Assembly (NCBI GenBank): GCA_002104895.1
Contig: MCFG01000107.1
Location: 1 to 64,000 of the forward strand
Direction of reading: 5' to 3'
Length of the DNA: 64,000 nt
From: Anaeromyces robustus
Taxonomy: Eukaryota; Neocallimastigomycota; Neocallimastigomycetes; Neocallimastigales; Neocallimastigaceae
In this document: in pieces, positions 53,928-64,000 of the stretch
Numbering within the stretch: the first letter of the stretch is position 1
Layout: every line of letters starts with the position of its first letter
Position numbers and translations under genes: made by a program
The notes under the pieces: generated by a model
The model's database searches: none
The model's input: only the letters and a program-made list of their open reading frames with translations
Told to the model about the DNA's origin: nothing

Positions 53928-55451
53928 TATTTAACAATGAATTATGAATTATGAATTATGAATAATGAATAAATGAATAATGAATAATGAATAATGAATA
54001 ATGATAATGAATAATGAATAATGAATAATGAATAATGAATAATGAATAATGAATAATGAATAATGAATAATGAATGATGAATAATGAATAATGAATAATG
54101 AATAATGAATAATGAATAATGAATAATGAATAATGAATAATGAATAATGAATAATGAATAATGAATAATGAATAATGAATAATGAATAATGAATAATGAA
54201 TAATGAATAATGAATAATGAATAATGAATATGAATAATGAATAATGAATAATGAATAATGAATAATGAATAATGAATAATGAATAATGAATAATGAATAA
54301 TGAATAATGAATAATGAATAATGAATAATGAATAATGAATAATGAATAATGAATAATGAATAATGAATAATGAATAATGAATAATGAATAATGAATAATG
54401 AATAATGAATAATGAATAATGAATAATGAATAATGAATAATGAATAATGAATAATGAATAATGAATAATGAATAATGAATAATGAATAATGAATAATGAA
54501 TAATGAATAATGAATAATGAATAATGAATAATGAATAATGAATAATGAATAATGAATAATGAATAATGAATAATGAATAATGAATAATGAATAATGAATA
54601 ATGAATAATGAATAATGAATAATGAATAATGAATAATGAATAATGAATAATGAATAATGAATAATGAATAATGAATAATGAATAATAATGAATAATGAAT
54701 AATGAATAATGAATAATGAATAATGAATAATTAATAATAATGAATAATGAATAATGAATAATTAATAATAATGAATAATTTAATTTAATAACAGAAATGT
54801 TTTATATATAATTTTAATATAATAAAAATAAGTTACCTAATTCATCAACATCTTTTTTCAGTTGTTCTTCATATATTTTTGCTTTTCTTTGAAGTGATAC
54901 CCAGCTTGCTTCTAATTCTGAACCTGCAGTTTGTATATCTTCTTTATCCTTTAATTTTCTTAATTCAATTCCTTTATTTTTTTTTGAAAATACATCTGGT
55001 TTCTATTATTTTATAAAATTTTGATTTTGTTTCATAAAATTATAATATTTAAAAAGAAATACATCTGTTAAAAAAAATGATTTTGAAATATATACATATA
55101 AAGAATCATGTATATTTATATTATTAATTCTATAATTATATTCTTAATTTAAAAAATATAATATTAATATAAATAAAAATAATAAAAACAAATATTTAAT
55201 CAAAAAATAAATACTTTTATTGGTTTTCTAACAATAGCTTGGCTACTTTTTCCATATTTTTTTCTTTCTTTTTGAAAAATTTCATTTTGTTTTAATAATT
55301 CTGCTTTTAAATTAAGTGCCTTATAAAAAAAAAATAACTGTAAATATCTTTATAATTTTTTAAAAATATATAATATAATACATTTTCATATTTGATTACT
55401 TACAGATGCTGCATTAACATCTTTGATTTCATTATCTTTCCAAGGTTCCAT
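52875..55451 (-). CDS. CCDC174-like coiled-coil RNA-processing protein
   Basis: Seven exons join in phase: 55451-55404, 55319-55215, 55002-54837, 53867-53758, 53654-53563, 53456-53332 and 53173-52875 (945 nt, 314 aa). The order of conserved blocks matches animal CCDC174 (PF13300): ALNLKAELLKQNEIFQKEK-type start, KPDVFSKKNKGI, acidic LVDF segment, WVEYVDEFGRTR (about residues 149-160), then GTGYYQFSHNKEERLKQQ and a Lys/Arg/Glu helix to the end. Human CCDC174 is a nuclear protein associated with the spliceosome or exon junction; the fungal role is inferred. It lacks the vertebrate C-terminal extension. The intron at 53868-54836 contains a heptanucleotide array of about 0.8 kb and is by far the longest intron of this gene. 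Confidence 0.85.
53936..54777. repeat. (AATAATG)n heptanucleotide VNTR in an intron, about 0.8 kb
   Basis: A nearly pure 7-bp tandem array (about 110 units) with a few single-base and phase variants (for example near 54073, 54230 and 54685). It fills most of the third intron of the CCDC174-like gene. A unit length not divisible by three, all inside the intron, leaves the coding frame untouched. Confidence 0.96.
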
Positions 55452-55780
55452 TTTTTTTTTTTTTAATTCTTAATAGTTCCAGTTCTTTTTAAATAATATA
55501 TAAAAAAGGATAAAAAATTAAAATGGAAAAAAGTATAAACCAAAATTAAAACACGTGATTTTACACATTAATTAATATAAAATTGTTTTCTTTTTTCAAT
55601 TTGTTTATTTTTATTTTTATTATTTATAATATATATGTATTTTTATTTTTATTTTTATTTTATTTTTATTTTATTTTTATTTTTTATTTTATTTACTATT
55701 AATTAAAATGAATATTATAACTATTTTTTTTTTATAATTATATATATGCTTCGTTTAAATCGTATTGTTATAATATTCAT

Positions 55781-55815
<35 letters not shown>

Positions 55816-56223
55816 ATATTTTACTTTTTATTTTTTAATTATTTTCCTATTTTAATTTTAGTTTTTTTTAATACTATTAATATTTAATTAAATAGTATTA
55901 AAATGAAGTAAAAATAAAAAAAGAAAATATATATTATATTATTTATATGTTTTCATTATATTTATTAATATGAGATGATATATTATATGTTATATCTTGG
56001 TATATAGAAAGTATAAAAGATAGATAGTGAATAATAATCCATTTTAAGATAATAAATTATGATAGTATTATATATTTTAATATATCTTATATTTTTTTCT
56101 AATTGATTATATTTTTATGAAAACCATATTTTTTCTATTCCTATTATTACGTTTAATAATGCACCACAATATAATCCTAAATTATAAAATATATAATCAA
56201 AGTGTAATAAAAACAAAATTTAG
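55452..56223. other. Intergenic, no gene seen
   Basis: Spacer between the CCDC174-like promoter and the 3' end of the Dsc3-like gene, both on the minus strand. It contains poly-T at about 55780-55811 and (ATTTTT)n near 55612-55695. Confidence 0.65.
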
Positions 56224-56421
56224 TTAAAAATCATAAAATATTAGAGCGTTAATATTAATATATATATTAATAGATGAATTACCAAAAACTTTCTTTTTTG
56301 ATATAGACTGTACAAATAATAGTGAAATCAGACCACCAAAAAGACCGATAAGTAACCCTATTAGAAAATCATATTGTGATACCACTAATTATTCATCATA
56401 ATTATTTTTAAATGAATGTAT

Positions 56422-56457
<36 letters not shown>

Positions 56458-56467
56458 AAATTAGTAT

Positions 56468-56502
<35 letters not shown>

Positions 56503-57421
56503 TATAATAAACAATATTTTACTATTATTATTATTTCCGGTATCATCTCTTTGTGAATCAAGCCATTCTTCTTCTAATTGTCTTCCTTGTTCAGTATTCA
56601 CTAAATAATAATATTAATTGATTAATATAAATTTTTATTAAATAATATTATTATTAATATTATAATATTAATTAAAAATTTCTATTTATTTTACATGTTT
56701 AAACACTTACTATCATATGTATTTCTTAATATATGAAAATGTCTGCGGAAGACATCTACTTCTTCTTGTGATAAACCAAGTCCTACTAAACGGTCAAAAC
56801 CTAGATTTGATTGAATTTGTGGTTCCAAATTATGTTCCTATTTATATATTATTATTATAATATTGATATAAAAAAAATAATTAAATTTATTAAAATAATA
56901 AAACTAAATATAAAATAAAATAAAAGGAAAAAAAAAATATTTAAGATAAAAACTAATAATGAAAATATGAAATTACTTCGTTTTCTAATAATTCTGAAAC
57001 AGCACAATGTATTACATATTGTCTTAAAATATTTTCTTCATTTAATGGTTTTAATTCGTCATTTTCATTATCATTTTCTTCACTTGAGGAAGAATCAGCC
57101 ACTATACCATAATCAGTTAAAGTTTTATCATCTTTTAATACTTTTCCATTATAAATAAGTCTTAGATATTTATCTTTTAGTTCTGGATTATCTTCTTTTA
57201 TCTTTTAAAAAGTTATAAATATAAATATTAATATTATGTAAATTAAGATTTATTTATTATTAAAACTTAATAATAAATATAGTATTAAGTAAATAATTAG
57301 AATTTACCTTCTCTTTTAATTTAGATACTTCTGTATTGCAAGAAATGGAAAATTTTATATTCTGTTCATTCAATCTAATATTAATAATTACATTATCTAA
57401 CCCGTCAATAATAACATTCAT
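56224..57421 (-). CDS. Dsc3-like ubiquitin-like membrane subunit of the DSC E3 ligase
   Basis: Five exons join in phase: 57421-57308, 57201-56977, 56837-56711, 56600-56523 and 56384-56224 (705 nt, 234 aa). Residues 1 to about 70 form a ubiquitin-like domain (LRLIYNGKVLKDDKTLTDYGI is the typical strand-loop of UBL folds), followed by a Ser/Glu/Asn acidic stretch. The NLGFDRLVGLGLSQEEVDVF segment with RRHFHILR matches DUF2407_C of fungal Dsc3. A hydrophobic helix (YDFLIGLLIGLFGGLISLLF) lies near the C-terminus. DSC complexes are Golgi/ER ubiquitin ligases that act in SREBP cleavage or protein quality control. Only one clear membrane helix is seen where two are usual for Dsc3, so animal TMUB/HERP-like UBL membrane proteins are an alternative. 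Confidence 0.78.
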
Positions 57422-59659
57422 TTTTACAATAAAATTATTTTATTCTATTTGTGTTGAATATTATAATGAATATATATTATTTTATTTTTATAATGATTTA
57501 ATATTTGACTTCTTTTTTTTTATTTTATTGTATTTTTTATTTTTCCTGAATTCGTCTGAAATTATTTTTTTGTGTGTGAATATATATATTACTAAGATAA
57601 TATATTAATTTAATCAAATTTTATAGAATGAGATTAATATATATTAACAAAAACTTAATTCATATATATTTACTTTTTCCTTTTTTTTTTTTTTTTTTAA
57701 TGAAATATCGATTTATAATATTTTTTTATGTATCTTTTTTTTTAAATTGTTGGTTATTTTATTAACAATTTATAGAATTAATTTCGGCTATTTTTAGAAA
57801 TAAAAATATTGATATCATTACATTTGCATTTGATATTATAATATTATTGTTTATTATTAATACATCAATATTCTTAAAAAAAAATTAAAACATTGAAGTA
57901 TTGGAATATATAACCTTAAGAATACTATGGGATAAATAAGTAGATTATTTATATAGAAGAATATTTTATTTATTTTATTTTATTATTTTAATGTTGAAAT
58001 AATAATATTTTATTTGAATCTTTTCTTTTCTTTTCTTTTCTTTCCTTATTTTTTTTTTAATTTTTAACTTTTTTTATTTTTGATTTTTTTATAATTTAAA
58101 AAATTGTTTATATTTCATTTAAAAGAAAAGAAATTATATAAATTTCAATATTATAAATATTTTTAATAAAAGTTTTTTAAAAAAAAATAACAAAATATTA
58201 AAATATTATATATTAAATATATAAAAATATAATAAGTAAATAAAATAAAACTAAATAAATAAATATATTAATAAATTAATAAATCAAATAATAAAAAATA
58301 TAAGTATATAATAATAATAATAAATAGAAATTAAAATAATTATTTTTTTTTTTAAATAATAGAAACTTTAATAATATTTAATATAATAATAAATTTTAAT
58401 ATTTTGAAATTATTATATTTTTTTTTCAAGATAAATAAACAAAATTACGAAAGACTTAACATATATAAAGAATATATTTGGAAACATGTTTAATAAATTA
58501 ATGTGTATGTCTATAAATTCGTATAATAAACATAACATATTAAATAAAAAACTATTGATAAATTCAACTTTTTATAATTTAAAACTACCAAATAAAAGAT
58601 TTTATAATGTAATTCCAAAAACATTTTTAAATTCTTTTAATAGTAATAATTTCAAGAATACACAAAATTTAATCTATTTACATTATAATATGTATAATTA
58701 TAATGAAATAAGATTTATAAATTTAAAAAAAGGTTGGTTTTTAAAATATATGTCTTTTTTTTTTTATTAAGAAGATATATTACATTTTTTATTAATATAT
58801 ATTAATAAGATAAGAATTTTTAATAATATATACACTATCAAAAAAGATATAAATCTATTATTAATATAAAGTATTATTATCTATAAATAACATTTATAAT
58901 TAAAACAATATTCATTTTTTTTTGTTATATTTAAACATAATAAATTATAATTGAAAATTAAAATAATTTCAGATTTAAAAGAGTAGTAGTTAATAGTAAA
59001 AACTAAAATTTTCATGATATAATTTAGTATGAAATTACAAATTATAAAGATTATTGTAATTAAATATGTAAACTTGTTAAATGTATACAATATATATAGT
59101 TTATTTTAATATATATTTATTAATATATTTATAATATATAATAAAATATTTTAATAATAACTTTTTTTCTTTTTCTTTTTTTTTTTTTTTTTAAAAATTA
59201 TTTTATAGTATAAAGATAATAAATAGTAGTTTCTATACTATAACTATAATCTTTATATAAATATAAAATTAATAGAAAAATAATTCTTAAATAATTAATA
59301 TTAATATAATTTAATATATTAGATAGTATATTGAAATATAATTATATTTATTTATTCCAGTATAAAAATTAATTGATTATGTGGTTAATAGTGATAGTAT
59401 AAAAAACCCTTATATAAAATAATAATAATAAATAAAACATAATAAATGTAATGGTAATATATAATTAATATATTGATCTAAAAATAAAAATATATTAAAA
59501 ATATGGTTATTAAATCTTTTATTTTTTCAGTTTAATAGATTATAATAAAAAAAAAATTTTTTTTTTCTTTTTTCATTTTTTTTATTCAGTTCGTTTTATT
59601 TTTTAAACAACTATTAAGAAAAGTATTAATATTTTAATATATAAAAACATAAAGGAAAA
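57422..59659. other. Divergent intergenic region with one doubtful small ORF
   Basis: This region separates the minus-strand Dsc3-like and plus-strand phosphomannomutase genes. Apart from the small ORF at 58486-58770 I see poly-T tracts, a (TCTTT)n pyrimidine stretch near 58020-58046 and AT-rich sequence only. Confidence 0.6.
58486..58770 (+). CDS. Doubtful small protein of 94 aa
   Basis: An ORF of 94 codons, slightly less AT-skewed than its surroundings, with all 20 codons not dominated by Phe/Ile/Lys runs until the last few residues. The N-terminus (MFNKLMCMSINSYNKHNIL) and a KRFYN segment near residue 36 are rich in Asn, Lys and Ser with few acids, which would fit an organelle-targeting peptide. 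It ends in an FFFY run read from a poly-T tract, so the true 3' end may be spliced away. No family is recognised; it may be spurious. Confidence 0.28.
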   Translation: MFNKLMCMSINSYNKHNILNKKLLINSTFYNLKLPNKRFYNVIPKTFLNSFNSNNFKNTQNLIYLHYNMYNYNEIRFINLKKGWFLKYMSFFFY

Positions 59660-60031
59660 ATGGCTAATTCAGACTGGGCTGATCGTAGATTACCAGATAC
59701 TATCTGTTTATTTGATGTTGATGGAACTTTAACTCCAGCTAGAAGAGTAAATATTATGATATTATAATAATAGTTTTATTTATTTATTTAATATGACTGA
59801 TTGATAATAAATACATTGTTATTTAATTTAAAACTTTTATATTAATATATTTTTAATAATAATAATTATTACAATAATAAAACAATAATCAATTAAAATT
59901 TAACAGACTATTTCTGACGAAATGATGAATGTTCTTATGGAATTAAAAAAGCATGTTGTAATTGGTTTTGTTGGTGGCTCTGATTTAAGCAAACAATTCG
60001 AACAACTCGGTCCAAATGGTAGAGTCATTAA

Positions 60032-60094
<63 letters not shown>

Positions 60095-61275
60095 ACAATT
60101 AAATAAATAAATTTTTAATATAATGATTTTATATATTATATATTATTCTTAAAATTATTATAATATACTTATTAAATTTAAAATTTTATTTGAATTATCG
60201 CATTTAATTTTAAATATATAATAATAAAGCTGTTGAATTCTTTGACTATGCATTTGCTGAAAATGGTTTAACTGCTTTCAGAAAAAGTGTTCAATTACCA
60301 TCTCAAGTAAAGAGTTTATTCTTTTATATATATATGTAGTAATATTTATAAAGTTATTAATTTTTACATTTTTTATTTTTTATATTTAATATTCAATTCT
60401 TTAAAATAATTAAAAAGAGTTTCATTAAATGGATGGGTGAAGAAAAATACCAAAAACTTGTTAAATTCATTTTACATTACATTGCTGATTTAGAAATCCC
60501 AGTTAAAAGGTAATTATTTATTAATAAAATAACTATAAGTAAATAATCATTTTATTCATATAAAATATAATTAAACTATAGAGGTACTTTTGTTGAATTC
60601 AGAAATGGTATGATTAACGTTTCACCAATTGGTCGTAATTGCACGTATGTATAATTATATATTATATTAATGTCTTTTTATATATTGTTATAATTAAAGT
60701 AATGAATTAATAAATAATATATTGAAATAATTAAATAGACACCCAGAAAGAAATGAATTTGAAAAATATGATAAAGAACACCATATTCGTGAAAAATTCG
60801 TTGAAGCTTTAAAGCAGAACTTCCCAGATTATGGATTAACTTACTCTATTGGTGGTCAAATTTCCTTTGATGTTTTCCCAACTGGATGGGATAAGTATGG
60901 ATTTTTTTTTTTATTATTTTTAATAAAAATAGTTATTAATATTATAATAATATTAAATGAAATATTTATTTTATATACTTTTAAATTTATATATTAGGAC
61001 TTTCTGTTTACAACACGTTGAAAAGGATGGTTTTAAGAATATTCACTTCTTCGGTGATAAAACTTTCAAGGTAGAATATAAAATTTATTATCATTTTTTT
61101 TTTTCCATTTTCTTTTGGTATATTAATTTTTTTTATATAATTTTATAATTTTATTTTTTTTCAAAAGGGTGGTAATGATTACGAAATTTACAGTAGTGAA
61201 AAGACCATTGGTCACAGTGTCAAATGTCCAGAAGACACCATGAAGGAATTAAAGAAATTATTCATTGATAACTAA
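59660..61275 (+). CDS. Phosphomannomutase (PMM/Sec53 type)
   Basis: Eight exons join in phase: 59660-59746, 59907-60018, 60230-60306, 60418-60509, 60582-60644, 60739-60894, 60998-61070 and 61168-61275 (768 nt, 255 aa), the family's usual length. It interconverts mannose-6-phosphate and mannose-1-phosphate in the cytosol, supplying GDP-mannose for N-glycans, GPI anchors and wall mannans. The HAD-type nucleophile motif [12 protein letters not shown] carries Asp19 and Asp21. Further blocks are [58 protein letters not shown], and the phosphate/metal loop [17 protein letters not shown]. Intron 2 contains an (AAAT)n array starting a few bases after the donor. All key residues I can place are present. 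Confidence 0.96.
60027..60112. repeat. (AAAT)n array in phosphomannomutase intron 2
   Basis: About 20 AAAT units directly follow the splice donor of intron 2. They have no effect on the coding frame. Confidence 0.9.
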
Positions 61276-61551
61276 ATATTTAATGATTAAATAAAAAAAA
61301 AGTATTATCACACCATAAGAAGATATATATCGTCTTAAAATAGAAGTCAAAGTTAATTATAAAAAATACTTCATTATACAAAATTAAAAACAACAACAAT
61401 ATATAATATATAATTAAATGAACAACAACAATATATAATATATAATTAAATGAATTACAAAGTTAGAATTTTAATTATACAAAATAATATTTATAATAAA
61501 TATTAAATAATAAATAAGAAAATAAATAATAATAATAATGAAATAAAAAAA

Positions 61552-61586
<35 letters not shown>

Positions 61587-63111
61587 ACAAAAAATAAATA
61601 AATAAATAAAAAAAATAAAAAAATAAAAATTAAAAATAATATATATATATCAAAGAAAAAAAAAAAAAAAAAAAAAAAGAAAAATACATAAATAATTAAT
61701 TGCTTTTATATTGTTTAAAATTAATCGAAATATTGATTTTTTTCTTATATTTATTTTTATTTTTCATTTCAAAATTCAATATTTTTATTATATATGAAGT
61801 AAAGGTTTTAATGTTTTAAAAAATTAATTTAATAACTTCAATATTTTTTTAAACCAGTTTTTTATTTTTTTTTTTTTTTTTAAAAGTCCTAATATAACAA
61901 GAAAACACTGAGTAATATTTTTATTCATAAAAATATTCATAAATTAATTAATTAATGGATTGATAATAAAAATGAAACAATCCCAATTTAATATATTAAA
62001 TTATATAAATTATTAATATATTATAATATATTACAATAATATATTTATAATAAATATAAATAAGATTTACTCTTGTCATACCTTAATTTTATATTACATA
62101 ATAATAATAATAATTAATATACGGTTATTATAAATTATAAATGGTATAATAAGTAAAAAAGAAAAATAAATTAAGAATTTCTAGTTCTTAAAAAAATTAA
62201 AAAAAAAATAAAAAAATAAAAAAAATAAAAAAACAAGAAAAAAAAAAAAAACAAAAAAAAAAAAGATAGAAATCTATAAAAGAAGTAAAATAAAATAAAT
62301 AAATATATATATAAAATATAAAGAAAAATATATGTAAAAGTGTATGAAGATATAAAAAAAAAGTAGATATAAGAAAGAAAAGAATTGATGATAAAGTAAA
62401 TATATATAGATTATTGTAATATAATATGAATATTTTAAGATTTGATAATATATATAATTATTGCTAAGTAAAATGTTTTAATAAATATATGCTTATGTAT
62501 AAAATTGAAAAACTTTTATTATAAAATATATAAAATTTAAAAATTGTCCTTTTTTATATTCAATATTATAATATATTGTTTTATTAAATATTAAGGTTAT
62601 TATTAATATTATAATAATAATAAAATTAATAATATTATTTTCTTTTAGATATTTTTTATTTTTTTAATTAATTGAAAATTAAAATTACTAATTATTAAAA
62701 ATAAACATTTTAAAATCAATATTTAACTAATATTAATAATTAACCTTTTTCTTTTATTTTAATTCATTTACTTAATATTATTATTTTTTAATACATAATT
62801 ATATAAATATATTTTTATTATATGATTCAATATATAATCTAACAATTATAATCAAAATATAATAATTGAAATAATTTATATAAATTAACAATAATATAAT
62901 AGTTTCAAGTGTTATTTTTAATTTTATATTAATATTTCATATTTCAGTAACAGATTTTTCTTTTCAATCGAATCAAATGAATTAATAATTAATTATAGAA
63001 ATTTAAATTAAACAAACAACAAAGTATAATAAAAGAAATTAATAATAATAACAATAACAATAACAATAAATAATAAATCAATCGTCATAAACATATAAAA
63101 AATATTACAAA
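61276..63111. other. 1.8-kb intergenic region, no gene seen
   Basis: AT-rich spacer with a 32-bp unit (containing CAACAACAATATATAATA) repeated twice at about 61391-61453, (AAAT)n around 61553-61610 and long poly-A tracts. The Arp10 promoter lies in its last part, where CAATAA repeats occur just before the start. Confidence 0.65.
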
Positions 63112-64000
63112 ATGTCTGATTTATCTGTTAAAGAATTATTACATCAAACTACACTTAACCAATTAAGCAATAAACGTACTACTGCTTATGGTATTGACCA
63201 AAAGATAATTCTTGATATTGGTAGCTTATATATAAAATTTGGTCTTTCAGGTGAAGCTTCGCCACGACAATGTTTACCAAATAGAATATATAAAAATATA
63301 GAAAATTGTCCTGAAGGTATTATAGTCGAAGGAGATGTAAGTTTTTTTTTTTTTTAAATATATAAAAATTTAAATATTCTATATATTTAATAAAAAAAAA
63401 AAAAATTGCATTAAAATGGTAATGATAACATATACAAATAATATTTATTTTTTTTAAACTTTATTATTATTTTTTTTTTTTTTAGTTAAAACCATTATAT
63501 CAATTAAGATTAAATCCAAGTGCACTTACCGAAATTTATGAACGTTTTAAAGAACAAGTTAAATTAATATTTTATCGGTAAGGATAATATATATATTTAT
63601 AATTCAAGAAATATATAAACAAATTTCGTTAAATATGTATTTATTAATAATTTTATGTTTTATTTTTTATTTTAAATATGTATTTATATTATCTATGATA
63701 GTTTTATGATGTCAGATTATAAACATAAAAGAAAAGTATTAATTGCAGAGAATTTATTATTGCCAATTGATATAAAAAATGCAATTGCAACAATTTTATT
63801 TGAATATATGAATGTTCCTTCAATTATATTTGCACCTTCACAACTTTTAGCTTTAACTTCAGTTGGTAAAAAAACAGGTTTAGTAGTAGATTGTGGATAT
63901 TTAGAAACAACAGTTTTACCTGTGAGTATATTGAAAGACTTATTAATTAATTAATTATATTATTATATTTAATATTATCTTTATGATATATATATATTAT
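63112..64000 (+). CDS. Actin-related protein Arp10/ACTR10 (dynactin pointed-end complex), 5' part
   Basis: Three exons are in the window: 63112-63336, 63486-63577 and 63702-63921, joined in phase and cut by the window inside the next intron. The first 179 residues show an actin-fold phosphate-1 region (ILDIGSLYIKFGLSGEASPR). The ACTR10-typical block KRKVLIAENLLLP...LFEYMNVPSIIFAPSQLLAL follows, then VVDCGYLETTVLP. In conventional actin the corresponding text differs (nucleotide-loop and VLDSGDG), so the DCGY form points to Arp10/Arp11. Arp10 caps the pointed end of the dynactin Arp1 filament and supports dynein transport. The rest of the gene is outside the window. Confidence 0.87.

Noticed and set aside
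60957-61148. Short plus-strand ORF
   Set aside because: It is exon 7 of phosphomannomutase with flanking intron sequence, not a separate gene.

Overview
The window is extremely AT-rich eukaryotic DNA (well over 80% A+T by eye). It is full of homopolymers, (ATT)n, (AAAT)n and poly-Asn codon runs, and its genes are dense in short AT-rich GT..AG introns. Three loci point to an anaerobic gut fungus (Neocallimastigomycota): a seven-helix receptor with an ABC-type solute-binding ectodomain, an intronless bacterial-looking nonribosomal peptide synthetase, and fungal-type housekeeping genes with this base composition. The assignment is an inference; no marker gene proves it.

Layout. 1-3226: the 3' part of a Ty1/copia retrotransposon (reverse transcriptase, RNase H, polypurine tract, 3' LTR). 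It is interrupted exactly at the RT active-site motif by two solo-LTR-like elements (394-1436 and 1459-1986), each with TG..CA ends, a perfect 5-bp target duplication, a TATA box and a tRNA-like segment with pol III A and B boxes. 4151-8236 (-): a 12-exon PalB/calpain-7-like protein with an MIT domain and two calpain C2-like domains but no protease domain. 9322-12966 (+): an Ase1/PRC1/MAP65 spindle-midzone protein. 13668-14867 (+): a METTL16-type RNA m6A methyltransferase. 15523-22060 (-): a 1950-residue Asn-rich protein. 22061-25965: a gene desert with a 51-bp-armed inverted repeat. 25966-29902 (+): a 1266-residue Asn-rich protein. 30691-31852 (+): an unrecognised 333-residue basic protein. 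32534-34363 (-): a Flx1/SLC25A32-type carrier. 35828-38442 (-): the solute-binding-domain receptor. 39239-45970 (-): an NRPS (T-C-A-T-C-A-T). 48011-49093 (-): an isolated C-terminal piece of a divergent multisubunit RNA polymerase largest subunit. 49094-51025: tetranucleotide arrays. 51026-52108 (+): pantothenate synthetase. 52875-55451 (-): a CCDC174-like protein whose intron carries a heptanucleotide VNTR of about 0.8 kb. 56224-57421 (-): a Dsc3-like ubiquitin-like membrane protein. 59660-61275 (+): phosphomannomutase. 63112-end (+): the 5' part of an Arp10/ACTR10 dynactin gene.

Exon structures were built by hand by keeping reading phase across GT..AG junctions. Every complete model sums to a multiple of three and ends at a stop. 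Most genes are unrelated housekeeping functions (cytokinesis, RNA modification, ER-associated degradation, mannose activation, vitamin B5, dynactin). The stretch from about 35.8 to 49.1 kb is the accessory part: receptor, NRPS and RNA polymerase fragment, of which the NRPS and the polymerase fragment are intronless.
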